Assembly (NCBI RefSeq): GCF_030445035.2
Contig: NC_080683.1
Coordinates: forward strand, 21,479,528-21,543,527
Direction of reading: 5' to 3'
Length of the DNA stretch: 64,000 bases
Source of the DNA: Dasypus novemcinctus
Taxonomy: Eukaryota; Chordata; Mammalia; Cingulata; Dasypodidae
Under the pieces are notes generated by a model, which was given only the letters and a program-made list of their open reading frames with translations, did no database searches and had not been told where the DNA came from. Positions within the stretch are counted from its first letter, which is position 1. The number at the start of each line of letters is the position of its first letter. Below, one piece after another: positions 12,070 through 23,720 of the stretch. The translations under genes were made by a program, and so were the position numbers.

Positions 12070-12235
12070 TGAATGATAGATAGTATTATCTTCATTGCAC
12101 AATGGAGAAACTAGATTCAGGGAGATTGAGCCTTTTGTCTAAGATCAGAGAGTAAATAAAGCATGGTGCTGGAATGTGAGTCTAAATTTTTGAAATCTAA
12201 TCTGTGTTCCTTCCATGTAGTTCTGTCCTCTCCAT
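12070..12235 (-). mobile_element. MIR SINE
   Basis: The text ATGGAGAAACTAGATTCAGG, then an AAGATCAGAGAG segment and GCTGGAATGTGAGTC, follows the order of the antisense MIR core (gaggaaactgaggct, then caaggtcacacag, then ggattcgaaccc). Heavily diverged, as expected for an ancient mammalian SINE. Confidence 0.65.
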
Positions 12236-14383
12236 CTCCAAAGCATCTGGAATCATGCTTTCTATATAGGAGAGGGCCAATGAACATTTATCTACCTGGC
12301 ATGACCTTAGTGAGGCAACCAAGATCTGTGGCTCTAATCATGGTTCTGTAACCAAATAAATGTAAGCATTTTCATAACACCAGTAAGTGCTTCAATTTCT
12401 ACAGCTATAAAATGAAGGTTTAAAAGTTATAAGAATTAACAGATAACATGTAATGTAAACTACTCTACTTGCAATGTGAAACCACTTTATATTCACTCAT
12501 AACACTGCCACCTTATGGACCATCCCCAACATGGCATTTAATCTACCAGGCACATTGTTCATCTTTCTAAACTTCTGGGTACAAATTTTCATTTTCTCTT
12601 TTTATGCCTGTTTATAGAATGAGAGTTGCAGGGAATTTTCTTTAACAATGATAAGATAAAATACAGGATTAGTATCTAATCTGTTACTTAGGAGGCCACA
12701 CCCAACACATTTTTGTTCACTAATCTATACTTTTGGTAAGTCCCCAAGGCAGCAGCCTATCGGTGAGTTTCAAACCATTCCCTATTGCTAATTTTTCACT
12801 GGTTAATGATTCCTAGTTCAGCAACACAGTAGCTTTTTAGACTTATGAAAAATATTAAATTGTCTGGGCAATTTTATGTGATAATGGAAGTACACTTTTC
12901 TCTGTTCTTGAGTCTATTAAAAGCTGACATCTGGGAGTACCCAGGACCCTGAAATCATAGTTTACAGGGCTGGTCTGGGTGGCCATTTCCTCTGACAAGA
13001 ATGAAAGACAGGAGTTAGGAGGGCAAAGTGACCTACAGAACATCTGAATTTCTGAATTGCTTATCAAAGTGTTCAAAATAGTAATGTTGTGGGTCTTTTA
13101 AGAAAGACAAAATATACTGAGGGAGAAAACTGGCCAATTCTTTAGCAAAAACCAAGAAAAGTATTAGCTTATTGATGTGATATTACTTCTTGACTTTCGA
13201 GTTCTGTCCATGAAAAAAATAGAGAGGATTAAATAATTATTGAAAATTCTCTTCTTTTATATGGTGTACCACCTTTTCCCAAGCCTAACCATTTACATGT
13301 TTAAATGTGCTAGGAATTATGCAGTTAAAAGAATTTTTTCCCTAATACTATTAATATTTGAGGCTTGAAACACGTTTTGTGATTATTGTACATGGGCTGG
13401 CAATCCCAGTGTTTATGTTTAAATAGCATATATTTTTAAAACTTCAGACATAATATTAGGAACACAGATAATGATTTTACATTCTCTGTATTGACAGGTC
13501 CACTTTTTTGTAGCCCCTACCTTCATCTCTTGTGTTTTTCTTAAGATTGTGTTTATTAATTGAACATTTCAGGAGATTTGTCCAGGAGCTGTGCTTATTT
13601 GATTGTCCAGAAAGCATGTTTTCTTTGGTTACTGATTCAATATCCTTATGAAAGAAACTACTATTTTTTTTTTTTTAAACTTGAGCTTCAAGTCACTGTG
13701 ATATTTTAGGCTTTGTGTATCCAATGGTTAGATTACATTATTTCCATACCATTGCCTTTATTCACTGTTGTGAAAGAAACTTGCTGCCTAAATAATTAAA
13801 ATGAATACTAAACAACCTATAAGCTGCACTAATTATGATCGATTTAGGCTTCTCTGGTCTTTATCATCTTAGACAGGGGTCAAAAAATCAAATGTGATTA
13901 AAGTTGTGTCATATAAGTGAATGAAATGGACTCTGTTGATGCAATAGGTGGTGGTGGGAGCTGGTGAACTGAAGAGTGTACACATGACAGAGAGAATTAA
14001 AATTTAAATAAACCACTCTACCAACCACATAAAATGCATCCGTGGGTAAGCTGAGGGATGCAAAAGTCCTGTAGTGACCTTTCCATAGAGAATAAAGATC
14101 TCTCTATGGAAGGATATGTTGACATGACAACAAATAGTTATGGCCAGCACTGACCATGGCTTCAATTAGAGTTCTAGGCAGTGGGGAAGGAATGAGATTC
14201 AGCTATAATTAAATATGGCATGGGGAATTCATTGGAGCAATATATACCTAGGATTTAGTTGGGATTGATTTGCTGAGTCTCTGTTGTAAGAAGTAACATC
14301 AATACAAGTTAGATCCTTTCTTTTTCCATATAGAGAAGATATAGAACAGTGCTGTTAGTAGCTGTGATACTAGGAAGTTTGGG
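12236..14383. other. Unique non-coding stretch
   Basis: AT-rich, mostly single-copy sequence. The part around 12,300-12,430 has weak MIR-like text (CTATAAAATGAAGG) but not enough to call. No splice-flanked coding frame was recognised. Confidence 0.45.
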
Positions 14384-15042
14384 TCAAAAAATACAACCCA
14401 TGAATGGATAAATTAAACAAGGTATATACATACAGTGGAATATTATTCATCCATAAAAAAGGATTGAAGTCCTGATACATGTGACAACATGGATGAACCT
14501 AGAAGACATCATGTTGAGTGAAATAAGCCAGACACAAAAAGGACAATGTTGTATGATCTCATTGATTTGAAACAACTTGAATAAGCAAACTCACAGAGTC
14601 AGAATCTAGAATATAGGTTACCAGGGGATAGGATGCGGATAGGGAAAGGGAGATTAAGGCTTAAAAAGTACAGCATTCCTATCTGGAATAACAGAATGTT
14701 TTGGTAATGGATGGTGTGATGGTAGCACAACATTGTAAATGCAATTAGCAGCACTAAAATACATATCTGAATGAGACTAAAAGGTGAAAATGTTTGAATA
14801 TATATATATGATAACAAAATAAAAATAAAATAATAAATTCATGAAACTACACTATGCAACAGTGAACACTAAGCTAAACTATGAACTATCATTAATAATA
14901 CAATTATAAAAATGTGTTATCATCAATTGTAGCAAATGTTGCATACCAATGCAAGTTGTAGGTGATGGGGTGGTATATGCAAACCCTGTGTTTTATGTAT
15001 GATTTTTCTATAAATCTACTTCTCTTTTTTTTTAAAAAAAAG
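14384..15042 (+). mobile_element. LINE-1 3' end (ORF2 tail, 3' UTR, A-tail)
   Basis: Begins in the conserved L1 segment containing GGAATATTATTCATCC and AACATGGATGAACC, passes through GTATGATCTCA, and continues into a 3' UTR that also occurs at 34,150-34,580. It ends in an A-run at 15,031-15,042. A 5'-truncated insertion. Confidence 0.88.
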
Positions 15043-15094
15043 CTCTTCTGCCCTTGCAGGCTATGACAACATGAGATGTTACTAGAGCTTTCTT

Positions 15095-15228
15095 CCCTCG
15101 ATCTGCATATCTGTAAAATAGGGATAGTAATAGTATTTACCTCTCTGGTTGCTTTGAGGATTCAATGACAATATATTTAAAAGGGCTAGCATATAGCTAA
15201 TACTATATAAGCATTTGTTTCTAAAAAT
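15095..15228 (+). mobile_element. MIR SINE
   Basis: TCTGTAAAATAGGGATAGTA followed by TACCTCTCTGGTTGCTTTGA and GAGGATTCAATGA matches the sense strand of the MIR core closely. It ends near AGCATATAGCTAATACTATA, equivalent to the MIR 'gcacatagtaggtgct' end. Confidence 0.8.
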
Positions 15229-15394
15229 CAATTGTCAGACAATATATGTAGTTCATTCAACTCAATTATTAGTTTCAACCTTTTTTTGACATATTATAAG
15301 AAATATTAGAAATTCCATTTTCTAGATCTCAGTAAAGTGGGGGAAAAGCACATCTTTTATTGCACATAAAGTCACAGATTAGTATAGACATTAA

Positions 15395-15495
15395 GAAACT
15401 TAGAGTATCTCATGCCAAGCCCTGATTTTATCAGTGAAGGATCTTAAGCCCAGTTAAGACAAATAACTTGTTTCTAGTCATTATGTTTGTAAATA
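15395..15495 (-). mobile_element. Possible MIR fragment
   Basis: Diverged text resembling an antisense MIR (TGAAGGATCTTAAGCCCAG, then AATAACTTGTTTCTAGTCA). Weak; could be chance similarity. Confidence 0.35.
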
Positions 15496-15592
15496 AGAAA
15501 TAAATTATAAAAATATATATCTTCTCCTAACATCAGTACTGATGATTTTCCTAATGCTTTCCTTGCTGTGTATATCAAATTAAACATGTTCA

Positions 15593-16004
15593 GGTGGCGT
15601 ACTTTGCCCAGTGGTTAGGGCGTCAGTCTACCACATGGGAGGTCCGCGGTTCAAACCCCGGGCCTCCTTGACCCTTGTGGAGCTGGCCCATGCACAGTGC
15701 TGATGCGCACAAGGAGTGCCCTGCCACGCTGGGGTGTCCCCCACATAGGGGAGCCCCATGCACAAGGAGTGCGCCCTGTAAGGAGAGCCACCCAGTGTGA
15801 AAGAAAGTGCAGCCTGCCGAGGAATGGTGCCGCACCCATGGAGAGCTGAAATAACAAGATGACGCAACAAAAAGAAACACAGATTCCCGTGTCGCTGACA
15901 ACAACAGAAGCGGACAAAGAAGACTCAGCAAATAGACACAGAGAACAGACAACGGGGGGTGGGGGGAGAGAAATAATTAAATAAATAAATCTTTTTAAAA
16001 AAAT
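15593..16004 (+). mobile_element. DAS SINE, near full length
   Basis: tRNA-derived head with CAGTGGTTAGGGCGTC and the B box GGTTCAAACCC near 15,650, a long tRNA-unrelated body, and an AAATAAATAAAT-type tail ending in a T and A run. Flanks ATTAAACATGTTCA (15,579-15,592) and ATTAAGCATGTTCA (16,005-16,018) form a 14-base target duplication with one change, so the insertion is fairly recent. Open frames of 80 to 120 residues across it on the minus strand are by-products of its GC-rich body. Confidence 0.95.
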
Positions 16005-16436
16005 ATTAAGCATGTTCATTTTCTCCCCAACATTGGTGATTAGTGAACTAGAAATTGCCCCTATAATTTTGATAGAAGTAGCCCATATACATGTGAAATA
16101 TAGGAGAAAGATTTTGTCATTTGTTTGCTGTCAAGGCAGCAATTGTCTTCAGTTAACATATAAAACATTTTACCTGTTGTGGCAGCAGGTACCATTCGAT
16201 GTGATCATTCAAACGCAAGGGCTGTCTCTCAAAGTAGAGGGTAAATGTTCTTTACAATACAGACACCAGAAGATTGTTTCCTGAGCTTTATGTGCAGTGG
16301 CAAACACTGTCAGCCTGTAGCTGGAAACCATGTATGATAGCAAATATTCAGAATCCATCCTTTAATAAAGCACAGTGTACCTTGCAGGAGAAGTAGGAAT
16401 ACAGATATAAAGTGAAGTAATACTTTAAGACAGTGA

Positions 16437-16613
16437 CAGTGGTTCTCAGCCCTCACTGCACATCAAAGCATCTGGAAGATTTAAAAACCACTGATGATCA
16501 AGATCCACACCAGAGATTATGATGAACATAGTCTGAGGGTATGTCCAAAGCAAAGACATTTTTTAAACCATTCTGATTGACTATAATCTGAAGCCAAGAG
16601 TTGAGAACTATTA
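16437..16613 (+). mobile_element. MER5A-like hAT-Charlie non-autonomous DNA transposon
   Basis: Opens with CAGTGGTTCTCAGCC and closes with GAGTTGAGAACTATT, the inverted ends typical of MER5. The interior also follows MER5A (CACATCAAAGCATCTGG). About 177 bases, close to the family length. An 8-base target duplication is no longer clear. Confidence 0.85.
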
Positions 16614-16892
16614 AGGCAAAAGGAGAATATGCAAATTAGTATATATAAAAAAAGAAAAGTCTAGTACATTAAAGGTTCTTAGCCCTTGGCGTCACATTTT
16701 CTCTCTGAGCCTCTATAGGAATGACCCTTTCCTCATTCCCATCCTTTTATTTAATTTCTTTCTACTTCATAGTTGAAGATCCTTATATGTATCATTATTG
16801 AACTAAAAGCTGGGATAACAACAATGAGCTTTAGGAAAAAAAAACTTAGCTTTTTTAATCTCTATTTACTCCGCTTTGTGCTTAACAACAAC

Positions 16893-17002
16893 AAAAAAAT
16901 AGGGGAAATTGTGAGAGGGAAGGGGGTGGAATATATGGGAATCCCCTATATTTATATGTAACTTTGCTGTAATCTAAAACTTCTTTAAAAATAAAGTTTA
17001 TA
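16893..17002 (+). mobile_element. Retroposon X, 3' end fragment (variant 2)
   Basis: Contains ATATGGGAATCCCCTATATT and TCTAAAACTTCTTTAAAAAT, the variant-2 3' end. A DAS SINE is inserted in its A-rich tail. Confidence 0.75.
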
Positions 17003-17433
17003 CGGGAAGCGGACTTGGCCCAATGGACCGGACGTCCGTCTACCACATGGGAGGTCTGTGGTTCAAACCCCTGGCCTCCTTGACCTGTGAGGAGCTGGCC
17101 CATGCGCAGTGCTGATGTGTGCAAGTGGTATCCTGCCACGCAGGGGTGTCCCCCATGTAGGGAAGCCCCCCACACAAGGAGTGCACCCTGTAAGGAGAGC
17201 CGCCCACATGATAGGAAGTGCAGCCTGCCCAGGGGTGGCACTGCACACACGGAGAGCTGACACAAGATGATGTAACAAAAAGAAACACAGATTCCTGTGC
17301 TGCTGACAACAACAGAAGTGGACAAAAAGAAGAATACACAGCAAAATGGACACAGAGAACAGAGAACAGACAACTTGGGGGGCAGGGGGGAAGAGAAGAG
17401 AAATAGATAAAATAAATCTTTAAAAATAAAATA
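17003..17433 (+). mobile_element. DAS SINE, full length
   Basis: Begins CGGGAAGCGGACTTGGCCC, has the B box GGTTCAAACCC near 17,061, and ends in (AAAATA)n. AATAAAGTTTATA stands immediately before the head (to 17,002) and after the tail (to about 17,447), a perfect target duplication of 13 or more bases. The 163- and 172-residue minus-strand frames across it are artefacts of the SINE body. Confidence 0.95.
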
Positions 17434-17639
17434 AAATAAAGTTTATAAAATGAAAAACAGGAATAAAAAGAGCTAATGGAGAAAGCAAAATATATGGGAA
17501 ATACAAAATGTAAAGTGAAATATGCAAGAGTTGAGTTATTCCTGGGGGAATTGTCCAATATCTCCTGAGAGACTGAAAGAAAACTTCATTCTGCAATATA
17601 TATATATCTGTATACTTCTTATTCATGTATACTTCTTAT

Positions 17640-18211
17640 TCAATGGGCTCAGAATATCGGAATGTGTCTTCATCATTAGAAATATTTAAGAGTATTGCTT
17701 CTGCCTAAAATATAGAAAACATCCCAGCAACAAGAATAAACCAGATAAACTACAAAATCCTTTTAAAAAAGACATCATACAGAAAGCTGATGTCTTGGGA
17801 CAAACAAAATGCTTGAAATACAAGGGTAAACAGGCCTCCTTTGAAAAAGAGACAGAGCATGAGCACTGGCTCACCTAAAGATGAGAGTGAAATGAAAATA
17901 CGCTGGGCATAAAATAGTGATAAACAGATTTCATCTAAAGTTTTAACAAATTGCTAAAGAGAAAATATGCTCTAAATAGAATATAGAACCACCGTGAACT
18001 ACAGGCATAGTGGTAGTTCAAACATATTCACAGGCTTTTCTCCCCAGACATCCATCTGGCACTCATGTGAAATATTTGGGGCACATGGTAGACTGAAGAG
18101 TACCTTCTTTATTTCTACTGCAGAAAATACCTGGTCCTATACCTGGAGCTTTCTCCCTTATGGAACAAAATATTTAAGTCGTTAGAGGTGGGCAGTATAA
18201 TGTATTGCCCC
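17640..18211 (+). mobile_element. HAL1/L1-like element, upstream part
   Basis: Diverged sequence that by text (ACCAGATAAACTACAAAATCC, GGGACAAACAAAATGCTTGA) resembles the 5' part of HAL1 or an old L1. It appears to continue, through several insertions, at 19,166-20,175, 22,530-22,641 and 23,201-23,720. The family call is from memory of related repeats and is uncertain. Confidence 0.5.
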
Positions 18212-18732
18212 TGTAGCAGTTTGATATGGTTATGAATTCCAAAAGCAGGTACTGGATTATGTTTGTAATCTGATCTGTACCTGGGCATGATTGAGTTATG
18301 ATTAGGGCATTTAGTCCCCACCCACCAAGGGGTGGCAAAGAACAGAGTTGAGGGTGCCTGATGTTGGAGTTTTGATGTTGGAGTTTGATGCTGAAGTCTT
18401 AACCTGGAGCCCTAAGGAAAGAGACAGAGCTATTCGCCTAATAGTCTACAGTTGACCTTGTGGAGAAAAGCAAAGCCTAGAGAGCCTCATAGTCTACAGC
18501 TAACCTTGTGGAGGAAACAGAGGAGCTGAGCCCAGAGGAACCCAGAAAGCCTGAACCCTCACAGATGTCAGCAGCCATCTTGCTCCAACATGTGGAAATA
18601 GGCTTTGGTGAGGGAAGTAAATTATGCTTTATGGCCTGGTAACTGTAAGGTTCTACCCTGAATAAATATCCTTTATAATGCCCAGCAGATTTCTGGTATT
18701 TTGCACCAGTACCCCTTTTGCTGACTAATATA
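18212..18732 (+). mobile_element. Solo LTR, MaLR/ERVL type
   Basis: 521 bases starting TGTAGCAGTTTGATATGG and ending near CTGACTAATATA, the layout of MaLR-type LTRs, with an AATAAA signal near 18,662. Flanks GCCCC and GCCAC are a 5-base duplication with one change. An LTR of the same family lies on the other strand at 41,849-42,500. Confidence 0.8.
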
Positions 18733-18774
18733 GCCACCAAAGGAAACACCAAGACCCATGTTAAGTGGGAAAGG

Positions 18775-19165
18775 GTAAAAGGTGGAGGGTTGATTTATGG
18801 GACCCCTGTATGATGTTGTGCAGGTTTGCTTTGTAAGTTCACAACTTTTACTCTATACTTAATTGCTTATGTTTATTCATATATAAATGATATAAAGATA
18901 ATAATAATCAGATTGGTTAGGGGAAATATTTTGTTCAGTAGTAATATTTTGACAATGTTCTTTAATTAGTTAAAAAGGTTTAAAAACAATGCAAAGTTAT
19001 TGGTGGTAAGGTGAGATTTATGTATGTTTGTATGATGTTATATGTTTGTTTTTTAAGTTTACAATTATTATACATTTATTGTTTATGTATGTTTATGTAT
19101 GAGTGATATATTTCAATTTTAAAAAGTTAAAAATTTTAAAAATTAAATAAAAAATAAAACCCCTC
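18775..19165 (+). mobile_element. LINE-1 3' UTR with tandem 3' units
   Basis: Two successive, diverged copies of an L1 3'-end unit (each with a GGGACCCC or GTATGATGTTAT-like block, then TTTGTAAGTTCACAACTT and TTTATGTATG). It ends in an A-rich tail at about 19,160. The same double arrangement is present at 22,707-23,200. Confidence 0.7.
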
Positions 19166-20175
19166 AACTTCTGGGTCCTTGATCTTAAACTAATATCATT
19201 AGAGTTCTCCAACTTCTTGGAGTTAGGCAGAAACTGACTACCACACAAGACCCACCAAAGACACAATGTGAAGTTCATAAACCTCAGAAGAGAGGGACAG
19301 AATCACATGCACACACATACAAACACACACAGAATAAAGGCCCAAACATAACAGTTAAGCACACATGAGCACCATGACGTTGGAATATGGTAACAGAGAT
19401 GTACATATGTACTCAAACACAAGCTGAGCAGGCAGTGAATAAGAAACAACAAAATTGTATCATAGGAAAGTGGCAGGAGCATGGAGAGAGAACTACATAT
19501 GTCAGACAGGGGCACAGAAAGGATAAAACTCTGAGGGTTGATTAAAACCACTGAGAGAATCCTCTGGTCCTACAGTTCACATCTTAATCAAAAGGCAAAG
19601 TAGAGGTATTTGAAGCTTGGGGTGCACTACAGGCAGCCATAGAAGCCATCATCATCATCATCATCATCATCACCATTATCAAACGTAGCTCTACACTCAG
19701 AGTGATGGAATCCCCAACTGTAATGAACTATAACCTTGTCCAGATATAATACTCTTTACTTTAGTCTCTCTTATTTTATATATGATATATGACATTCAAT
19801 CATAAATTACAAATTTTTCAAGAGACAAATCTGTCAACAAAACCAGGTTCAAATAAATAAGATGTCAATAATCAGACAAGCTATGTAAAAGAATTATGAT
19901 GGATATTTAAATGACTAGTGGAAAAAAAGTGGATACTATGTACGAACAGCTATGGACTCTCAGAAGAATAATAAGAGAATCAAAAGTATACACTAGAAAA
20001 ACAAAACATAACATGGTAACAGAGATAAAGAATGTCTGATCAGATTTGAAAAACTATGGAAAGAGTTCGTAAATTAGAATATCAAAATCACTTAAACTGA
20101 AACACAAATAAAAATGAGTGGGAAAAATTTAAAAGAGGTTAAGCATCCAAAAATTATGGGACATATCAACATATC
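19166..20175 (+). mobile_element. HAL1/L1-like element, middle part
   Basis: Diverged ORF1-like sequence (many AAAA-rich codons; TTATGGGACATATCAACATA at its right end, typical of HAL1/L1 ORF1) that is cut by a MaLR-type provirus at 20,176. It holds an (ATC)n run at 19,649-19,672. Stop-ridden. Confidence 0.5.
19649..19672 (+). repeat. (ATC)n microsatellite
   Basis: Eight consecutive ATC triplets, followed by a degenerate CACCATTATC. Confidence 0.95.
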
Positions 20176-22529
20176 TGTTTAAGTTTCTTAGAGTCCTAAA
20201 GCAAATACCTTGAATGGGTGAGCTTAAACAATGGGAATTTACTTGCTCAGGGTTTGAGGCTGGAAAAATTCCAACTCAAGGTGACATCAAAGTGATGCTT
20301 TCTTTCTGAAGACGGCAGTGTTCTTGGTTATCTGCTGATGATCTTTGGTCCTAAACTTGACACATGGCAGTGTATTCTGGTCTCTCCCTTCTCTCTAGGA
20401 TCCCTTGATGTTCAGCTTCCGGTTGCCTCTTCTAACCTTGCTCTTTCTGTGTGAATTCCATTCTGCTTATAAAGGACCCCAGTAATAGAATTAAGACCTA
20501 TCCTGATTGGGCTGAGTCATACCTTAACTGAAGTAACATCTTCAAAAGATCCTACTTCTAATGGGTTTGCACCCACAGAAATGCATTAATTTTAATTTTC
20601 TGAGGTACATACAATTCCAAACTGCTATACTCCACCCTTTGGAACTCCAAAAAACATTCTTTCTACATGCAAAATACATTCATTCCATCACAGTATTACA
20701 AAAGTCTTGAATCATTTTGGAAACAATGCTAAGTACATTGACTCACCAAAACTAATTATGGGAGTGGTCTGTCCTGTGACAGAATGCCCCTCTGTCTATT
20801 AACCTTTAAAACTAAGAAGAAAACTTAATTAATTAAAAACTGAGAGAACAAGACATCTGCTTCCAATATAAAATGGAGGGATAGGCATAGTATAAACATC
20901 CATATTCCTATAGGGAAAAATTTGAAGGAAAACAGGAGTCATGGGTTCCAAAAGATTCTGAAACCCAGCAGGGCATACTCTATTAGACTGCAAATTCTGT
21001 GAATCATGTATGGAATGATGCTTTGTTCTCCAGACCTGATGAAATGGAAGCTCCACCTCTACTAAGAGCTTGTGTAGGGACCATTCTTTCCCTCAACACA
21101 GGTAAAGGCTCCACCCTCTCCAAGCATCAGGATGGCAGTCAGGTTTTCTTCAAACTGGGGCATGGGCTTCATGCTCTCAGAGCACTGGGGTGGAAGCCAG
21201 ACTCTGCAATCCTCAGGACACAGGCCCACCCTCTCTGAGCTTTGGGGTGGAAACACTCCCCTGAACAAAGGGGAGGAAGACCAGTCCTCTCCAAGTAGTG
21301 GGTCAGACTTGTCCTGTCCGCACACATGGATAGACCCACTCTCTTGACCTGAGAAGATGTTTGGTTCATTATTTGGTTTCAGTGGTTCTACCCAAGGCAT
21401 TTTTCCTTCAGTTTGTCCCTTCTCTGTCCCTTTAGTCCAGGCCAGTAGTGGTTCTGCTCATACAAATCTCACAAAAACCTTGTGATTTTTACATGTAATT
21501 CACAGAGGTACAATTCATCAGACAGTAGGACTTTCCAGAGATCCTTCTTAGATAACTGTAGTCCATATCCTGACTTCCACAGAAATTGCTGACAATTCAT
21601 CAGACAGTAGGACTTTCCAGAGGTCCTTCTTAGATAACTGTAGTCCATATCCTGACTTCCACAGAAATTGCTGACTGGTTCCACATTCAGTTAAACACTA
21701 ACATGGAGCCCTACTCCAGATACTCTCAGAATTTTTCAAACCACCAATTTATGCAATCCTTTGGCCAAGAAGTTCAGTTGTCAGCTTATCTCTTTCCTCT
21801 CAATTTTTTTTATTGGCTGCAAAGAGAAACCAGACTGTACCTTCTACACTTAGCTTAGAAATCTCTTCAGCTATTTATTCAAGTTCATCAATTTCAAGTT
21901 CTGCTTTCCATTTGACATCAGAACTCAGTTTTGTCAAGCTCTCTGCCACTTTAAAACAAAGGTACCCTTCCTTCATAAATTCTTCCATCTCTACCCATTA
22001 CCAAATTCCAAAGTTCTTTCCATGTTATTGGTATTTACAATAGCAGCATCCTACTCCTATTACAATAATCTGTTTTGGTGTCCTAGGATGGTCAAGAAAA
22101 CACAATGAAATGTTCAAGGTTAAACAATGGCACAGTTTGAGGCAGGGGAAAAGTCCAAATCAAGGTGTTATCAGAGTGACACATTCTTCCTTAACACTGT
22201 GCCATTCTGGAGCTGTCCATGGCAAGTTTCATTCCTTAACTTGTCACATGGCAGGGCACATGGTGGCATCCCCTAGTCTCTTCCTTCTCTTCTGTTATTG
22301 ATGTTTAGCTTATTAGCTGCTTCCTCTGGCTTTCTCTCTCTCTGAAATTCATTCTCCTTATAAAGGATTCCAGTAACAGGATTAAGACCTATCCTAATTG
22401 TACCAGGCACACCTTAACTGAAGTAACTCATGTTAAGGTCCTATTAACAATGGGTTCACAACAACAGGAATGGATTATATTTAAGAGCATGCATATCTTG
22501 GGTACATACAGCTTCAAACCACCATTCCA
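20176..22529 (-). mobile_element. MaLR-type endogenous retroelement with two LTRs
   Basis: Right LTR (22,071-22,529) and left LTR (20,176-20,629) are related to each other and to those at 45,809-48,192. Between them lies about 1.4 kb of non-coding MaLR-type internal sequence. Just inside the right LTR the minus strand reads AAAGAACTTTGGAATTTGG, matching the start of the other internal region. No gag, pol or env gene is present. An 82-base tandem duplication lies at 21,512-21,675. It inserts into HAL1/L1-like sequence. LTR edges are approximate; I could not confirm a 5-base duplication. Confidence 0.85.
21512..21675. repeat. 82-bp tandem duplication
   Basis: Unit 21,512-21,593 is repeated at 21,594-21,675 with one difference (CCAGAGATCC against CCAGAGGTCC). 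It lies inside the internal region of the MaLR-type element. Confidence 0.95.
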
Positions 22530-22641
22530 TCTAATATACGATAGAGAGTTGGACATGTAATAATAAGGTTGATATTGAAATCCCCAAACAAGAAGAAAGA
22601 TAAGAGAGGATAAGATGAAATTTTTAAAGAGATAATGCCTG
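22530..22641 (+). mobile_element. HAL1/L1-like element, continued
   Basis: Short stretch between the MaLR-type element and an L1 3'-end insertion. AAAGAGATAATGCCTG at 22,626-22,641 is the left copy of the target duplication of that insertion. Confidence 0.5.
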
Positions 22642-23200
22642 TAAATTTAAAGTTTTTTATGACAGAAGTGATTGTTTTATAAGTTTACAACTTCTGTCAT
22701 AAAAAATACATTTAAGAAATAATAATAGGTAGGGTCGGGGAAAACACACCAAATGTAAGACAATGACTATGATTAGTAGTAAGATTTTGACAATATTTTC
22801 TCATAATTTGTAACAAATGTCTCACAACAATGCAAGGTGTTGGTGGAGGGTTGATGTATGGGACCCCTGTACGATGTTATGCATGTTTGCTTTGTAAGTT
22901 CACAACTTTTACTACACACTTAATTGTTTATGTATGTTCATATATAAATGATATAAAGATAATAATAATAGGGTTGGTTGGGGAAAATACTTTGGTTAGT
23001 AGTAATATTTTGACAATGCTCTTTAATCATTAGTTGAAAAGGTTTAACAATGCAAGTTATGGGTGGTAGGGTGAGTGATGAGAGTCCTACAGGATGTTAT
23101 ATATGTTTGTTTTGTAAGCTCACAACTATTATTATACACTTATTGTTTATGTATGTTTATGTATGAGTGATATATTCAATAAATTAATTTTAAGAAAAGA
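22642..23200 (+). mobile_element. LINE-1 3' UTR insertion with perfect 16-bp target duplication
   Basis: Flanked by AAAGAGATAATGCCTG at 22,626-22,641 and 23,201-23,216, identical over 16 bases. It contains successive L1 3'-end units like those at 18,775-19,165 and ends in an A-rich tail. Its left end is a perfect 17-bp inverted repeat (22,653-22,669 with 22,690-22,706). Confidence 0.88.
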
Positions 23201-23720
23201 AAAGAGATAATGCCTGAATATTTAAGACATCCATATAGAGATGCCAGAGTTCAGAGGAAACACATACACATATACACACCTAGACATATCATGGTCAAAC
23301 TCTTGAAAATTAAAGATAAACATAAAATTTTGAAGGCTTCCCAGTGGGTGTGGGGGTATCACATACAGGGGAAGAGAGAAATAACAGCAGACTTTCCACC
23401 AAAATCTAGGCAAACCAGAAGAAAATAGGGCTAAATAATTAAATAATAAAAATAAACACACAATCAAAAGCAAAATTCTACCAAGAATTCTATACACAGC
23501 TAAAAGAGCTTTCGAAAATGTAATTCAGAAAATAAAGTTTCTTTTGACAAAAACTGAGATAATTCATTACCAGTAGACTTTCAAATTGAAAAATGATAAA
23601 TGAAGTTCCTCAGGCAGAAGTAAATTGAGAAGGAAACATAGATTTACACAATGTAATCGAGATCTCTGGGAATGGTTAAAATGAGAGTATGTATAAAAGA
23701 AAATATCTAAAATATATTTG
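23201..23720 (+). mobile_element. HAL1/L1-like element, downstream part
   Basis: ORF1-like sequence continuing from 22,641. AAAATTCTACCAAGAATTCT and CAGGCAGAAGTAAATTGAGA are typical of old L1/HAL1 ORF1 3' regions. No long frame survives. Confidence 0.55.

Noticed and set aside
15640..15662. tRNA-gene-like sequence with B box in the SINE heads
   Set aside because: The B box is intact but the head belongs to a dispersed SINE with a long body and A-rich tail; no separate tRNA gene structure.
17040..17558. 163- and 172-residue frames on the minus strand
   Set aside because: Antisense readings of the GC-rich body of a DAS SINE with matching frames at every other copy.
21813..22043. 76-residue frame resembling a serine-rich protein
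   Set aside because: It is the antisense of the same MaLR internal stretch seen at 46,416-46,625, so a repeat shadow.
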